A DNA stretch of 64,000 bases from Gnetum montanum (lineage: Eukaryota; Streptophyta; Gnetopsida; Gnetales; Gnetaceae), in contig MNCI01010113.1 in assembly GCA_015680685.1 (NCBI GenBank), positions 91,180 to 155,179 on the forward strand, in the 5' to 3' direction. How positions within the stretch are numbered: the first letter of the stretch is position 1; each line of letters opens with the position of its first letter. Under the pieces are notes generated by a model. That model was given only the letters and a program-made list of their open reading frames with translations. It was not told where the DNA came from and made no database searches. The position numbers were made by a program, and so were the translations under genes. This document shows positions 21,124-32,112 of the stretch, piece after piece.

Positions 21124-21759
21124 AGGTTACCTTATCCCCAAGGTAACCCAAGGTAGTTCCACCAACCCTTGATATATTATCCAAGTGAAACTCCACCATA
21201 ACCAAATGAGCAATATCAATAGTGGCAACACCCACAACCATGGGGAATGCCACCACCACGTCAACAGTACCCTTATCGTCAACCCGACTTGTATGGATAC
21301 TACGTGCAATAGCTAATCTCTCCATGTGACTCTACCGGTCAAGTCACTCCCCAGACTCACTACCAAGCCCATGAGTGTTATAGAACTCGTTCTCCTAGGG
21401 GTGATGTTCCACAAACATACCATCCTTCTCATCCAGCTACATCTCTTCCACCCTTAACTCCATTACCATCTACTCCAGCCATGCAGGGTGAGCTCCCTGC
21501 CCAATCGTAGCAACGTAACGCTACAAGGGTTGTTAATCCTCATCCTACTATTGGTTCGGACAATCGTGTAAAGAAGAGACCTTTCTTTAGGACTGAGAGT
21601 CCAACCAAGTCCTTGCAGTCACAAGCGGCTAACTCTCCAAAGGCCTCACCATCATTCGAAACTTCAGAACTCCCTTCAAACCAAAGGCCACATGCAACAC
21701 ACACAGTCATGTTGATGCATGCTATTACCGATTGGATTAAGGTTGGTCATCTTCCTAGG

Positions 21760-22203
21760 AAATTCTCTGATCCTGGGAATCCTCTTATATATTTACAAAT
21801 CGCTGGGAATGAACCTTGCAAAGCTCTTTTGGATTTAGGTTCTGGTGTCAAGTTAATCTCTCAAGAAATGTATAAAGCTTGGAACCTACCTCCACTGAAA
21901 AAGAGTAACATATGTTTAGAGCTGGCTGACTAGTCCATCACTATCCCATTAGGACTAGTGGTGGACATTGTCACCATTGTTTGTGGATGGTTGTATCTAG
22001 TTGACTTCCTACTGATTCAAGTCAACAACTATAAGGGGGACTTCCCAATCATAATGGGAACAACATGGCTAAGCACAATTGACGCATGCCTAGGAATATG
22101 TGATCTTTCCCTAGAGACATCAAAGGAAAATACGTTCGGAAAGATCAAGAAGAAGAAAGTTCTGTGCATCACATATAGTGACACAGGGTGTAATTACATG
22201 TAG
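21760..22203 (+). pseudogene. Gypsy-A aspartic protease
   Basis: The protease cleaves Gag-Pol. The block LLDLGSGVKLISQEMYKAWN at about 21825-21885 is the Athila-type form of the D-[ST]-G-A catalytic loop (LCDLGAS-NLMP). It is followed by LPPLKKSNICLELAD and, after a stop, by a flap-like VDFLLIQVNNYKGDFPIIMG and TTWLSTIDA. Similar blocks recur in B and C. A basic tail runs to the stop at 22201. Confidence 0.8.
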
Positions 22204-22353
22204 AAGTCTTGGTTTGTACAATGTGTAACATTGCTTGCATGCAACTAGTATGCACAAGTAACTAACATACAAAGATGCCTGTATGTAGTAGCCACAAGAC
22301 AGGAAGGAACCCAGTGGCTGACAGCTGACCAAGAGAGAAATTCAACTATATAC

Positions 22354-23990
22354 ATGGAACCAACTAAGGATTTGACTTGCACTTACATCAATAACATAGA
22401 CACATTAGAGAAAGTTCATCGCCGACTTCCAAGTCTTGACATTAAAAATATCAATTGGGGGAAGTTGGAAATCCCTGACAACTTTAAGCAAGAGCCCCTT
22501 GAGTTAAAATTGTTGTCCACCGGTATGGAGTGTACATTTCTCAAAAATGGAAAATTAGTAATTATTAATGCTAAGATTACTCCTCAACAAAAAGAGAGAC
22601 TGCTGAAAATGGTAAACAAATGGTTGAAAGCCTTTGCTTGGTCATATCTCAAATTAATTGGAATAGACCCTAGGATATGCCAACATAGGATTTACATTGA
22701 TCCCTCCATCAAGCCTCGATGACAACCACAGAGGCGATTGAACCCAAAGCTGAAGTAAGTGGGTAAAGAAGAAATTGAACAACTTCTAAAAGTTGGGTTC
22801 ATCGACCCCATTGCTAATAGTGAATGGGTTAGTCCCTTAGTCATTGTGCCCAAAAAGGGAGGTAAATGGAGGAGGTGTATAGACTTTAGGCTACTAAACA
22901 TGGCAACATTCAAAGATCACTTTCCATTGCCATTCGTCGACCAGGTCTTAGACACCATTGCAAGGCATCACTACTATAGTTTTTTTGGATTTATACAGTG
23001 GATACAACCAAATGCAAATAGCACTAGAAGACCAAGCCAAGACCATGTTCACAAGTCCTTGGGGGACATTTGCATACAAAAAAATGCCATTTAGCTTGTG
23101 CAATGCTCCTGCAATGTTTTAACGTTTGGTTCTAAGTATCTTTTAGCATCAAATAGGGAATGGTGTAGAGGTCTTCATGGATGATTTCTCCACCTATGGA
23201 GCAAACTTTGAATAAGCATTGGACCGACTAGAGCAGGTATTGAAAGAATGTGTTGAAACCGACTTAAGGCTCAACTAGAAAAAAAGCCATTTAATGGTCC
23301 AAGAAGGCATAGTATTAGGGCATAAGATTTCACAAACAGGGATAGGGGTAGACCCCAAAAAGATCAAAGTCATCCAAGGAATCACATGCCAACCTGAAAT
23401 GGTAAAAGACATATGATCATTCCTTGGACACACTGGCTATTATAGAAGGTTCATAGAGAACTTTTCAAAGGTTGCAAAACCATTGGTTGAATTAACAAAA
23501 AAGGATGTACCTTTTGAATGGACCAAAGAATGTGAACTAGCTTTCCAAACCTTGAAGCAGAAGCTTGTAGAAACACCCATCCTACAAGCTCCTAACTAGT
23601 CTAGACCATTCCACATAATGACTAACACGTCCAACTTTGCCTTAGGAGCCGTACTCATGTAGTTAGATGACCAAAAATGAGCCTATTACATTCACTGCAC
23701 GAGTCAAAGTATTGCTATTGCACAACTTAACTACACCACAATAGAAAAGGAGTTAATGGCTCTGGTGTTTGCACTAGATAAGTTTAGGTACTATGTATTG
23801 GGCTATAAGGTATTTGTACACACAGACCATAGTGCAATTTGGTTCCTGCTAAATAAACCAACGGTGAGCCCTCACATCATACGATGGCTCGTAATCTTAC
23901 AAGAGTTTGATCTTACGATGATAGATCGTAAAGGTACTGAGAACGTGGTTGCTGATCATTTATCTTGGTTAAGATGGAACAACAAAGAGG
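22354..23990 (+). pseudogene. Gypsy-A reverse transcriptase and RNase H
   Basis: An N-terminal region MEPTKDLTCTYINNIDTLEK... ends in ICQHRIYIDPSIKPR at 22720. RT finger and palm follow: EEIEQLLKVGFIDPIANSEW and VIVPKKGGKWRRCIDFR at about 22760-22890, active site VFMDDFSTYG at 23171-23200, SHLMVQEGIVLGHKIS at about 23286 and FLGHTGYYRRFIENFSK at about 23422. RNase H follows with ALGAVLM at about 23641, YTTIEKELMALVFALDKFRY at 23733-23790, VHTDHSAIWFLLNKP at about 23815 and ENVVADHLSWLRW at about 23940. Internal TAG/TGA stops and at least two shifts are present. Confidence 0.9.
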
Positions 23991-24129
23991 ATGAATATCT
24001 GCTTTCTGATCACTTTCTTGATGAATTCCTCTTTGTAGGTGTAGTAAATAATCAATTAACCATAGAAATAAATTGGCATAGTAGCATTCTTACCTATCTC
24101 CTTACACAAGAAACACCACAAGATTTGGA

Positions 24130-25330
24130 CATTAAAAAGAAACAATAGTTTCTACATTGAGCCAGATATTTCATAGAAATCAATGGGCACCTTTATAAGG
24201 TATGTCCCGATGGCTTGGTTCGATGGTGTGTTCTCGATGTAGATTAATTACATGTTCTTCAAGATGCTCATGAGGGCCCTTGTGGGGTTCATTACGTAGG
24301 GAGACAAATAGCCATTAAAATCTTGCTTGCAGGATATTATTAGCCTACATTGTTCTGGGATACTCATCATTTCGTCCAATCTTGTGAGCATTGCCAACGT
24401 GATGGGGGAATTACTGCTAGGATGGAGGGTTCACAAAAATGGATTCAACCTTTAGAACCCTTCGACATATGGGGAATTAATTTTATGGGGCCTATTACAC
24501 CAATGTCCAATGGAAAAGCCTACATTGTTGTTGCTATTGACTATTTCACAAAGTGGATAGAAGTAGCCGCTGTTATGGACTGTACATCATCTACCATTGC
24601 ACAATTTGTTCAACAGCAAATCGTAAACAGGTTTGGTATGCCTTGTGCACTTATTTCTAACAATGATACACACTTTACAGGTGTGACTTTCTGAAAATTG
24701 GTGCAATGCTTGGGAGTCAAGCATAAACTGACTACACCATATCATCCTCAAGCAAACGGTCAAGTCGAGGTCACCAATAGGGAGATTATGAAAATATTGA
24801 CATGAACCATTAGCAAATATAGGCAAGACTAGAGCACCAAATTGAATGATGCTCTTTGGGCATACCACTCCACATGGAAACTCCCTATAGGCTACTCTCC
24901 TTATGAGTTAGTGTATGGTACACTTCCAATGCTTCCTATTCAAGTAGAGCTCTGTACACTATCCACGGCATGTGACCTCAACCTTGACCTTAATCTAGCA
25001 CAAAAAGAGTCGTTGATGAACTTTAATTTGCTAGATGAAAATCAATTAGCCACCCTATCATCTAATCAATTGCATTAGGCCTTTAATAAACAATGTCATG
25101 ACTTGAAAATTAGAAAAGTTAAATACCAACCAGGAGATAAGGTTCTTTATTGGAACCCCACACACGTGCCACAACACATTAAGTTTCAAATGCTGTGGGA
25201 AGGACCTTATATTATTCATGCAAATTTTCCTTTAGAAGCTATGATGATTTACAAACCTGAGAGCTCAGATAAGAAATTGTTGGTCAACATCCAACAAACC
25301 AAACCTTTCCATGAGCCTAGAATAGCCAGT
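24130..25330 (+). pseudogene. Gypsy-A integrase
   Basis: Integrase inserts the cDNA into the chromosome. The HHCC zinc region is intact in outline (DAHEGPCGVHY...SCEHCQRDGG, 24258-24400). In the catalytic core the first aspartate is changed (WGINFMGPI, family WGIDFMGP) and the second block reads SNNDTHF instead of SDNGTHF, both by G-to-A changes. The glutamate is kept in QVEVTNREI near 24760. A GPF-like C-terminal region (KVKYQPGDKVLYWNP...LWEGPYII) ends at about 25320. Two catalytic acidic residues are gone, so it is dead irrespective of stops. Confidence 0.88.
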
Positions 25331-27264
25331 ACCAATACTACCTCTATTGGTGGAAAACCCTGCTCATTATTTTGGATCTCCTCCTTCCAACTTAGTCATG
25401 GGGGAGATGTCCACCCATTTTAACCATTCTAAGCCCTTAGCTCTTTTTGTATTTTTATTTTACACATCTTTTCAATTTTACTTATTTTTGTTTTACACCA
25501 TTTTTCACATTTTTTACTATTTCTTTGTTTGATTTACTTTCATTTTTCATACAATAAGTGCTCATGATGGTGGATTGTACTATAATGGTGTTGACTATTA
25601 ATATTGGGTTTTTACCTTTGATTTTCAATGTTGATATTAAGATATGATTCTTTTGATAAAATAGGCAATGAGCCCATTTCATCCATTTCTCCATTCAAAT
25701 CTATGATCTCCCTTGTCTTGGAAATGTACTATCCATTTTTCTAAATAAACTTATTAATGAATTGGTGACTTGGTATTCTTCAAACCAAGGAAGGACTCAA
25801 TGGTTGAAAAGGGTGTGACTTCAAGGGGATTCAATGCACTTGTGCTAGCTATTCGCTTGGGTACTTGGATACTTTTCATGGGTTTTCTGCCATTCTGCCA
25901 TTAACCAAACATTAGGAAGTCTTTGCATGGTGTGGTTCTCACGTCAAAAAAAAAAAAATAGGTGAGAATTCAAAGCACACCCCTTAGACATAATAACGAA
26001 ACATGGGCTACAAACATTGGTTATGGCACTGGAAAGACATGTTATCCATGCCTGAAGGTTCCCTCTAACTAAGGCCCTTTCTTGCTTCCTGATTCTCTAT
26101 CTTTCTCTCCTTGGAATGGTGGTGACTTTATGAATGCATTCTTGTTACTTCAAGAGGACGGGTTGGCCAAATGTGTTGATGTGAGGTCACTAAATGTGGT
26201 TTGTTTGAATTTAGATTTGGAATGAATTCTATTCAGTCACTATGACCATATAATACACAAGGGACTTTACACACCTTGCTCTTGGGATTCTGTTCCATTT
26301 TCTCCTCTCCTTCCATATTTCTTCCCATATTCCACCTCATTTCCAATTTTATGATCAGTCTATATCTTGGTTGAGGCCTTGTTCATCTTTGGTAACTTCT
26401 TGTGGGTAAGTTCTTAACCATTATTCCATACGTCATTCCTAGAGCCTACAAACTCTTTGGTTTGTGGGTCTATCAGGGCATAAAAGTCATGAGCCTACTT
26501 TGGGGAGGATCCACTGACATTCCTTTATGGTACAATCATTAAGTTCTTTCCCTTAAACATTCTTTGCAATCAACCATTTCTCATTTCATCCCCATCCATG
26601 ACATCCATTTTATTGGCTTCTCTGTTGTTATTTCTCTTATCTTTCTTGTTCCTATAGTATTTCCACCTTATTGCTACTAGAGGTTTGCTCTTAGTCATGG
26701 GGTCCTGTCACAAATTTTTCCATTCTATTACCTATCTCACCCCTACACCTTGGGTAGTTATTAGTTAAAAACCTCTAACCTAGTATCTGCCATATCCACA
26801 ACCCAGCCAAGGTACTTCATATCAGGGCAAGGTATCAACTACATTGTATCTATCTATCTTTGCTAATTCATGATTATGTTGTGTATGTAGATGGTGACCA
26901 TACAAACAATGGACTGGGATAGGAGGAAGCACTCGGGATAGACTGAAGTGGGAGTAGTTATGCAAGGAACATGCTTCATCATGTGGTTGTGGATAAACAA
27001 TGGAGTGCACATTTTTGACATCAGCAACAATGCACCTCATTCTATTTTCTCTCTCTTTCTCTTGAAGCTGTCAGGTGAGGGTCTGGATGTCATCTATGTA
27101 CAATGTTCACCATAATGGTTATGAACACCAATGCTATAATATGTTTGTCAATCCATTCACCAAGCACTCTGAGTCTATCACCCATGTCACTGTTAGTTGT
27201 CATTTAGTTAATAATCCCATACCTTCCCAATATTTTGTAAGGAACTTGAGGATGAGTTTTCATT
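25331..27264 (+). other. Gypsy-A post-pol noncoding region
   Basis: No frame. It contains blocks shared with B and C: GGGTGTGACTTCAAGGGGAT (25811-25830) and CACTGGAAAGACATGTTATC (26027-26046). The last part (CCATACCTTCCCAATATTTTGTAA and AACTTGAGGATGAG) aligns to sequence lying after the third frame in B and C. The third frame has therefore been deleted here rather than never gained, if that alignment is right. Confidence 0.6.
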
Positions 27265-27278
27265 CAGTTGTGGGGGTA
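27265..27278 (+). promoter_or_regulatory. Gypsy-A polypurine tract
   Basis: CAGTTGTGGGGGTA immediately before the 3' LTR; the same GTGGGGGTA or ATGGGGGCA precedes the 3' LTRs of C and B. Confidence 0.75.
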
Positions 27279-28089
27279 TGATGAATCGCAATATTGAGTC
27301 CGAAATATCAAAGCTCACTAAGTAATATCGAGCATCCGATGTAGGGACCTGCCTCATCGCCTATAAATAAGAGGTGGGCATGCTTGGTTTGCATAGTTAG
27401 TCTTAGTCCCTTACCCGAACTCTTGCAATTTTTCTTCCTCAGAGTTAGAATTATTTTTGAGTGCTTGCAGTAGAAGTCATAAAGTGAACAGATCTTTATT
27501 CGAGCATTGTGTACCTAAGCACACCTTGTGGCTGAAAATAAAGATGAACTTTGTGATAAACCTTGCAACATTCAAAATAGCTTATTTAATGTTATTTATA
27601 GTTATTTAATGCTTTTCTTAGTTAATTAATGTTCTCTCTATCACCTTGTTAACTCTCCCAAGTAAGCACACTTAGTACGACCACTTCAAGCATGCGTGGA
27701 ACACTTGGTAATCTAGTAGCAATTAGTGTTTGGTAATCCTAGTAGTGTTGCATTAGTTTAGGATGTGTACGACAAGTGGGAATGGATGCTAGTGTTAGGA
27801 CTAGATAGAGCATAGTTGATTAGATAAATTAAATTAGTTACTTAATTAGTTCACTTCTTCCTTTGTAGCACCAGGACATAAAACATCAGAAAATATATAA
27901 AAATCATATACCTCAAGTTTACTTAACCATACAATCATGCTATACAAGTAAGCTTGGGAAGACAACGATTGACTAACTTGTCTAGGTTTTATGAAGGCAC
28001 ATAAGCACTTAGTCCTTGGAATTCGACCAGATCGTTTGTGTACGCTCATATTCGTATGGTTGAGCATAGTGATACCTCATCGCTCATCA
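27279..28089 (+). repeat. Gypsy-A 3' LTR
   Basis: 811 bp, same length as the 5' LTR and clearly homologous along its length; visible differences are mostly transitions. Confidence 0.95.
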
Positions 28090-28094
28090 ATCAT

Positions 28095-28690
28095 TCTATT
28101 GAGGATCATGATGTTCAATAGGTTTTGGTATTTGTTGTTCAGCTGGATTACTACTTCTTAATTAGTAGTTTGTGGAACTTCAATGATTAGTTGTTGTTCA
28201 TTACACATTTTTTTCTAGGCATACTATGCACAACAATTAGTCTATCATTTGAAGTGGTGGGTTGAGCATTTATATGATCTATCTCAGGAACAATGTTCCA
28301 AGATCTATTGCTCCTACTAATCAATTCATTCTAAAGAAACTTAGCATTCCTTGATTTCAAAAACCTAGTATTATGTGATGGGCAATAAAATCTATATTCC
28401 TTAGACCATTCAGCAACAACATACCCACTTATGGTCCTTGGGTCTAGTTTCTTTTCTTATGGATATAGACTCTTACTTCAGAAAAGCATCCCCAAATGCA
28501 TATATGTCGCAAACTCAGTTTCCAATGTTTCCATAATTCAAATGGTGTCTTTGAGACAAGCTTGGTTGGAACTCGGTTTAATATATACACCATTGTCTTG
28601 AGAGCTTTAGTCCACAAGGACTTAGAAAGCTTGGAGTTGCTAAGCATACTCCGTACCATGTCCAATAATGTTTGGATTCTTCTTTCACAT
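28095..28690 (-). pseudogene. Copia-E integrase C-terminal part
   Basis: Minus strand. The frame starts at the LTR-patch junction with [15 protein letters not shown] (family [14 protein letters not shown]) and continues [33 protein letters not shown] and IWGCFSEVR. It degenerates toward the Gypsy-A insertion site. The catalytic D,D,E core that should precede this is missing. Confidence 0.82.
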
Positions 28691-28767
28691 TAGTGCTTTG
28701 CAATGATGGTGTATGCACCCTTTAAGCATTTGTGAAAGGGATCAGAACTGCAATCCTACTATGATTC
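28671..28767 (-). repeat. LTR-derived patch inside the Copia-E integrase
   Basis: About 97 bp (plus strand GGATTCTTCTTTCACATTAG...CTATGATTC) are homologous to the interior of the Copia-E LTRs (about 15905-16000 and 31297-31386) instead of encoding the integrase core. At one junction the LTR and the pol sequence share GAAAGAAGAATCCAAA on the minus strand (encoding ERRIQ). Confidence 0.8.
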
Positions 28768-29100
28768 ATCTAGAGTACTAAGTACTCCATAATTTACTAA
28801 TCTCTTTATTCTCTCAATAGAGAAATGTCCTAATCTATGATGCCACAACATAGAGGATTCGTTATTCATAACACATCTCTTAATGGCAGCATGAACATGC
28901 ATAGAAGTATAAGAAGTTTTATTTTGTAAATTAATTTTGAAAAGACCATCTGTTAATGTACCACTTCCAATAAGTTCAGATTTATAATATAAACTAAATA
29001 TAGTGTTTGAAAAATTAAAGGAAAATCCCAATGATACAAGCCTTGAAATAAAAATAAAATGCCTTGAAAAACTTGGAATATAAAATGTTTTTTCCAATTG
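28768..29100 (-). pseudogene. Copia-E GAG-pre-integrase / integrase zinc region
   Basis: An open stretch on the minus strand begins MEKTFYIPSFSRHFIFISRL, which follows the protease in copia polyproteins. It includes the integrase zinc-binding start MLWHHRLGHFSIERIKRLV. It stops at LSTLDES where the LTR-derived patch begins. Confidence 0.85.
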
Positions 29101-29199
29101 TAATAAAAAATCACTGCTTAAAACTAATTTTCATGTTTTGACTGCCTCCACATGTGAGTGTATCTTATTGCTGAATAGATGCATGACTCACTTCCCACT

Positions 29200-29420
29200 A
29201 GCTTCCTTAGGTTTTACACCCCCTGCAAGGAATTGTAACATGGATTGTAGAACCAGAATTAATCCACCATGTGTCATGGCCAACATTAACCATATTAGAT
29301 TCAAAATGAACAAGTGAGAGTCGAGTACCTTTCTTTTCAAGCCATTTTTGATATTTGGAACAATCCTTCTTTATGTATCCTTTCTTTTTGTAGAAAAAAC
29401 ATATGGATTCCTTCTTAATA
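29200..29420 (-). pseudogene. Copia-E zinc knuckle and protease
   Basis: On the minus strand the frame reads ICFFYKKKGYIKKDCSKYQKW, a zinc knuckle of C-x2-(Y)-x4-(Y)-x4-C spacing with two ligands mutated. About 30 codons later comes DTWWINSGSTIHVT, the copia protease active site (WWIDSGAT-HVT in the family). Frames around it are broken. Confidence 0.75.
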
Positions 29421-29599
29421 TCAACTTATGTAGGCAATTTAACCTTCCACTTACCTTTGGCTTGTTCTTTATTCTTTCCTTATGTAACCAAATGCACACT
29501 CTTTATCACTTCCATAGCAAGTCTCCCCTCTTCTTGCACACACATGGTCATTAGTTCATTTATTGACCATTTTTCCTTATGTGTGTTATAAGAAACCTT

Positions 29600-30171
29600 A
29601 AAGGGTCCATACTATGGTGGGAGTGTGTTTAAGATATAGTGCACAAGGAAAGATTCTGACATCTCAACCTCAAGTGTTTTAAGTTGAGCCACTATATCCC
29701 TCATTTGCATGATGTGCTCAAGCACACCATGAATTTTAGTGAGCTTCATGGATGAGAACTTCATTATTAAGGTGCTAGCTAGTGCCTTGTTTGATGACTC
29801 AAATTTTTCATCAATGGCCTTTAACAAAGCGCACACATTGTCATAATTACCAGCCGAGATCTTGGTTTTTATGAACATGAACAGAGGCGATTGGATCACT
29901 CCCATTTTTCATAATTACCAACATCATTTGGATAGTTGATTGTTGTAACAATAGGTGGTTCATCCTTATGGATAGCATAATCAATGTCCATCCAACCTAA
30001 ATGAAGAACAATTCTTTCCTTCCACACCTTATAATTATCACCCTTTAAGTTAGGAATGTGACATTTAAAATTAGAGTAGCTTATAGGTTGTACAACTGCA
30101 TAATTAAACATGCTTATGTCACTAAATTTAAGGTTAAAATACCATAAGACATGTTTACTAGTGTAAATCAT
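29600..30171 (-). pseudogene. Copia-E gag
   Basis: Minus strand, two overlapping open stretches. The first has LKGDNYKVWKERIVLHLGWM and DIDYAIHKDEPP (30070-29960), the N-terminal gag block of Ty1/copia. The second has FESSNKALASTLIMKFSSMK, HGVLEHIMQMRDIVAQLKTL and SESFLVHYILNTLPP, the body of the UBN2-type gag domain. They are separated by a frame change near 29900. Confidence 0.85.
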
Positions 30172-31110
30172 GAAAAATATGAATCAAATGACATAAAATT
30201 GCTTGTGGGCTAAATGTTAATTTAAATAGATTCATATATCCTTATGATGAAACAATTAAATTATATTTCTTTTCTTAATCCCTATGGGAAATTAAGAAAA
30301 ATAATTTAACATATCATCCTAATTAATAATATTAAATACAATAAAAATTCTTGTGGGATAAAATTTATCATATTACATATGATTAATCACAATTTTAATG
30401 TTGTCTACCATATGTGATCCAAAAGCTCTTAGTACATAATTTTGCATAATTAAGGATGCTGTGGCTACTCTCTATAGAAAAAATTATATAGATTACTATA
30501 TATGCAGAAAATAATGCATACATATACAAAAATATGCATAAAATCGATAAATTACAAAATTCAACATGGTATAAACATAATTTTATCAAACTATTGAACA
30601 ACTTTATGCATATCCAGTTGTTACTAGTTTATAAAAAATATTGAATGACTTGATGCATATAATTGTAGGAAAAATACATGATGAATATATGACTTTATCA
30701 AAACATATAACTTCATGCCTATGGAAAAATGACACCTTTAAAATTCAGGTTACAACTACTTTGCATTTCCATGACATATGCACCAGAATCTTTCCTCAAG
30801 TATATTTAATGTACGCATATCAAATTGGTGGATGCGATCCCTTTGCTCGGACCCTACACAAAACTTCACTAATGTTGTACATGTCACACTAAGGGAAATG
30901 TTTCCTAGGGAGGTTGAACTCATATCCAATTTAGCATTATTAAAGAATTTTCACTAGATTCCTTGCGCTACGATACAACTTACAACACGATATTCCGAGA
31001 AATCACGATGCATACATAAATCACAAAAATGTATATATGCACAAAAATATTAAACAACACTGTCTTTAGATTGCAACATCATTAAAAACCACATCAAGAT
31101 AGAGATCTAA
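30172..31110 (-). other. Copia-E 5' untranslated leader
   Basis: AT-rich, about 940 bases between the primer-binding site and gag; no reading frame or other element that I can identify. Confidence 0.6.
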
Positions 31111-31123
31111 CACTCCAATACCA
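31111..31123 (-). promoter_or_regulatory. Copia-E primer-binding site
   Basis: On the minus strand TGGTATTGGAGTG lies two bases after the 5' LTR. It is a diverged TGGTATCAGAGC, the site complementary to initiator methionine tRNA used by most plant copia elements. Confidence 0.8.
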
Positions 31124-31125
31124 AA

Positions 31126-31655
31126 TGTAAGAAAATAATTGTGCAAAAAACCATATTGGACAAGTATATTTAAAATACAGAATGTGGAAGCAAATGGCAC
31201 AAGAAATTCACATGCATAAATAATCGAAAATGCACAATGCTTGAGCAAATGGAACTGATCTCCAACCATTGATGCCTTAGATTAAACTTGCCGTTTGGAT
31301 TCTTCTTTCACACTAGCAATGATGGTGTATGCAACCTTTAAGCGTCTGTGAAAGGGACCAAAATTGCAATTCTACTATGATTCGTGGTGCCTTTGTTCTC
31401 CCACCAGGAACAAATTTATAGGTCATCGAATCTATTACCATGAGAAAAAATTGAAAAATAAGATACCCAAAACCCCATTTGAATGTCGCTGCCTCCCCAA
31501 TGCCAATGCAAAAACATGTTATTCATTATGGGATATGGAGGCCATGTTATGGGATATGGAGCCCACATTATGGGATATGGAGACCACCTTAATGCCAACA
31601 TAGAAATGAGGAAGCATGTTATCAACAACGTGTAAACGCGTTGATGTGGATTACA
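31126..31655 (-). repeat. Copia-E 5' LTR
   Basis: 530 bp, homologous to 15731-16246. It has three copies of the ATGGGATATGGAGNCCA unit (31529-31590) where the 3' LTR has two. Confidence 0.92.
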
Positions 31656-31660
31656 CATGA
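31656..31660. repeat. Target-site duplication of Copia-E, right
   Basis: CATGA, identical to 15726-15730. Confidence 0.9.
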
Positions 31661-31779
31661 TAGTTAGTTTATGTGGTTATCTTATTATCTTGTTATGAGA
31701 GAGTTTGTTAATTCATTCATACTTGAGGCATTATAATGAGGTGTTAACTTAGTGGTAAGATTCTTGATTTGGTAAAATT

Positions 31780-32112
31780 TTTTATAACCCAGGCTTTTTA
31801 TAACCTATAGTTTTTTAGAACTTAGATTTTCTTGTGATTTAATATTTTTAACCCAAAATTTTTTAAAACCAATTTTTTTTATAACCTAAGTTTTTTAGAA
31901 TCTAAATTTTTTTATAGCCTAAGTTTTTTATAACTTAAGTTTAATTAGAAATAAATTTTTTTATCTAAGTTGTTTATAACCTATAGTTTTTTATAATATA
32001 AAGTTTTTTATAATCAAATTTTTTAGAAATAAAGTTTTTTATGATCTAAGTCTTTTAGAACCAAAGTTTTTTTTAACCTAATATTTTAGAACTTAAAGTT
32101 TTTTATAACCTA
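31780..32112. repeat. Degenerate AT-rich minisatellite
   Basis: About 18 irregular repeats of TTTTTTATAACCTAAG and variants (TTTTTTAGAACCTAAA, TTTTATAATCAAAG). It lies between Copia-E and the right copy of R1 and has no counterpart beside the left copy. Confidence 0.8.

Larger units (their letters stand above)
18261..28089 (+). mobile_element. Gypsy-A: Athila-like Ty3/gypsy element nested in Copia-E
   Basis: 9829 bp with two 811-bp LTRs, a perfect 5-bp target duplication, primer-binding site, gag, PR, RT, RNase H, INT and polypurine tract. The lineage call rests on RT blocks typical of Athila/Tat elements (VFMDDFSTYG, GHKIS, IRWL-ILQEFD, TENVVADHLS-L) and on the long RT N-terminal region with ICQHRI-ID. 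All frames carry stops. Unlike Gypsy-B and -C it has only about 1.9 kb between INT and the 3' LTR and lacks the third frame. Confidence 0.95.
15731..31655 (-). mobile_element. Copia-E: Ty1/copia element split by Gypsy-A
   Basis: The outer boundaries are two direct LTRs (15731-16246 and 31126-31655) with perfect 5-bp duplications. Read on the minus strand the order is 5' LTR, primer-binding site, gag, PR, integrase, RT, RNase H, polypurine tract, 3' LTR, which is the copia order. Removing Gypsy-A (18261-28089) and one ATCAT leaves about 6.1 kb. All coding parts carry stops, and the integrase core is replaced by an LTR fragment. Confidence 0.92.
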
